DNA of 64,000 nucleotides from Pelomonas lactea (GTDB lineage: Bacteria; Pseudomonadota; Gammaproteobacteria; Burkholderiales; Burkholderiaceae_C). This document shows, piece by piece, positions 62,856-64,000 of this stretch; position 1 is the stretch's first letter; each line of letters begins with the position of its first letter. The translations under genes and the position numbers were made by a program. Location of the stretch: NCBI RefSeq assembly GCF_043555885.1, contig NZ_JBIGHX010000009.1:247087-311086 (forward strand). The letters are read 5' to 3'. Under the pieces are notes generated by a model that did not search any database, was not told the origin of the DNA, and saw nothing but the letters and a program-made list of their open reading frames with translations.

Positions 62856-63623
62856 ATGCGGCGGGTCGTGTTCAACCAGAAGGGTGGCGTGGGCAAGTCC
62901 ACGATCACGAGCAACCTGGCGGCGATTGCCGCGGCGGCGGGCCGGCGCGTGCTGGTCATCGACCTGGACTGCCAGGGCAACACCACGCGCTACCTGCTGG
63001 GCGACGCGGCCGACGACGACCTTGCCGGTTCAGCCGACTTCTTCGGCCAGACGCTGAAGTTCAGCGTGCGCGACAGCGACGGCAGCGAGTTCATCAGCGA
63101 GACGCCGTGGGACGGCCTGCACGTGATGGCCGCCAGCCCCGAGCTGGACGAGCTGCACGGCAAGCTGGAGAGCCGCTACAAGATCTACAAGCTGCGCGAC
63201 GCGCTGCTGAAGCTGGAGAAGCAGTACGACGAGATCTGGATCGACACGCCGCCGGCGCTGAACTTCTACACGCGCTCGGCGCTGATCGCGGCGCAGGGCT
63301 GCCTGATCCCGTTCGACTGCGACGACTTCTCACGCCGCGCGCTGTACGGACTGCTGGAAGCGGTGCAGGAGATCCAGGCCGACCACGCGCCCGAGCTGCA
63401 CGTGGAGGGCATCGTCGTGAACCAGTTCCAGGCCCGCGCCTCGCTGCCGCAGCGCGTCGTGCAGGAGCTGCTGGACGAGGGGCTGCCGGTGCTGCAGCCC
63501 TACCTGTCGGCCAGCGTGAAGGTCAAGGAGTCGCACGAGCTGAGCCGGCCCATGATCCACCTCGACCCGCGCCACAAGCTCACGCAGGAGCTGGTGGCGC
63601 TGTACGAGTCACTCCCCGGATGA
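62856..63623 (+). CDS. ParA/Soj-family ATPase (orphan)
   Basis: A 255-aa deviant-Walker ATPase: KGGVGKST (9-16), IDLDCQGN and WIDTPPALNF. There is no parB partner nearby, so it is more likely to position a large complex, flagella or chemosensory arrays than a plasmid. The AGGAGGTG ribosome site before ATG 62856 is near-ideal, predicting strong translation. Repeat copy E follows its stop. Confidence 0.88.
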   Translation: MRRVVFNQKGGVGKSTITSNLAAIAAAAGRRVLVIDLDCQGNTTRYLLGDAADDDLAGSADFFGQTLKFSVRDSDGSEFISETPWDGLHVMAASPELDELHGKLESRYKIYKLRDALLKLEKQYDEIWIDTPPALNFYTRSALIAAQGCLIPFDCDDFSRRALYGLLEAVQEIQADHAPELHVEGIVVNQFQARASLPQRVVQELLDEGLPVLQPYLSASVKVKESHELSRPMIHLDPRHKLTQELVALYESLPG

Positions 63624-63633
63624 AATGGCTGTG

Positions 63634-63853
63634 ACCCCTCGCCCATCCTCGCTTCGCTGGACGCGAGCGAGTCTGGTCGGTCTTGCAGACCGCGCTGCGG
63701 ACTGTGCCGCAGCTCTTCGGCAGGCACATGCCGCCCACTGGGCGCCATGTGTCCGGCCTCAGCCCCCGAGGGGACGGCGATGCTCACGGCTTCGAGCCGT
63801 GAGCACATCACCGGATCGGGCCGGCTTGGGAGCGGCCCGGCGCTCGGCCCGAG
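63634..63853 (+). repeat. Dispersed post-stop structured repeat, copy E (long)
   Basis: Starts GACCCCTCG ten bases after the parA stop and ends CGGCGCTCGGCCCGAGA. It contains an extra insert (63672-63760) with hairpins such as CTGCGG/CCGCAG. Its 10-bp stem (63781-63790 and 63796-63805) is TGCTCACGGC/GCCGTGAGCA, against TGCTCGCGGC/GCCGCGAGCA in copy A, a compensatory change. It ends next to the transposase remnant. Confidence 0.7.
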
Positions 63854-63868
63854 AACAGCGTCAACCGT

Positions 63869-64000
63869 CTAGGTGTGAAGCGTCAAGAGGTTGTTTCTTG
63901 ACGAGCTGAGTCTTGAGATGGGCGGCACGCCACCAATGCCGCTGTGCGGACGGTGGCAGTTGTAGTGGTGTTGCCAACTCGCCAGCGCGTGAGTTCGCTG
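63869..64000 (-). CDS. C-terminal fragment of an IS transposase (IS481/IS3-type integrase)
   Basis: The last 43 codons of a frame entering from the right edge: WQHHYNCHRPHSGIGGVPPI then SRNNLLTLHT and TAG. The HYNxHRPHS pattern is the end of DDE transposases of the IS481/IS3 group. It is only the tail; whether the element is complete lies outside the window. The end of the insertion sequence is probably at about 63855-63868, next to repeat copy E. Confidence 0.75.
   Translation of the reverse strand, partial: QRTHALASWQHHYNCHRPHSGIGGVPPISRLSSSRNNLLTLHT

Overview
This window is uniformly GC-rich (roughly 70%) chromosomal DNA with dense, mostly overlapping genes and many GTG starts. The gene content points to a betaproteobacterium of the order Burkholderiales, probably near Rubrivivax, Roseateles or Leptothrix. 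Supporting items are a kdsD-kdsC-lptC core, a KorABC-type 2-oxoacid oxidoreductase, an Anbu proteasome homologue, CreBCD and a PEP-CTERM protein. This placement is inferred from protein style only. No rRNA, tRNA or CRISPR array was seen.

Layout. 1-5.3 kb: end of an RND efflux permease, a thioredoxin-reductase-like flavoprotein, an SDR and a small secreted protein. 5.4-22.8 kb: a two-sided glycan-utilisation locus. Its minus arm holds a TonB-dependent receptor, an amidohydrolase, GH36 and GH27 alpha-galactosidase-type enzymes, a ricin-like/DUF4832 protein and a PEP-CTERM spherulin-4 (GH135-like) protein. Its plus arm holds a DMT permease, a KbaZ/GatZ-like protein, AgaS, a BadF-type sugar kinase and a DeoR/AgaR regulator. 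CTTTCG/CGAAAG repeats lie in the divergent promoter region and before the regulator, so both arms look like one regulon. The enzyme set fits degradation of an alpha-linked galactose/galactosamine polymer such as galactosaminogalactan or Pel. 22.8-26.6 kb: a LysR regulator divergent from an NAD-epimerase, then a sugar-acid dehydratase. 26.6-37.9 kb: mostly single genes, including a PNPOx-like protein, Anbu, nadC, an FAH hydrolase, RlpA, an SDR, two tandem diguanylate cyclases, a HEAGH protein, a 2-hydroxyacid dehydrogenase, an LTA-synthase-like protein and a lipoprotein. 38-42.7 kb: korB-korA-korC. 42.8-46.6 kb: a PAP2 phosphatase and kdsD/kdsC-like/lptC, in which the KdsC homologue has lost its catalytic residues. 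46.7-53 kb: a DUF5916-type outer-membrane protein behind a possible leader peptide, a glycine-rich RRM protein, a membrane protein, a BtuF-like protein and a retron-like reverse transcriptase. 53.2-60 kb: MarC, a nitronate monooxygenase, creB-creC-(cre-tag)-creD and a GMC oxidoreductase. 60-64 kb: a small membrane protein, a radical SAM/B12 protein with unusual cysteine spacing, an ABM-like protein, an orphan ParA and the tail of a transposase.

Two non-coding structures stand out. One is a 269-bp three-armed palindromic element (8274-8542) bounded by TA-ended 33-bp inverted repeats. The other is a dispersed, structured repeat family (five copies), each copy starting at or just after a stop codon in the same sense as the upstream gene; two copies share a 10-bp hairpin with a compensatory base-pair change.
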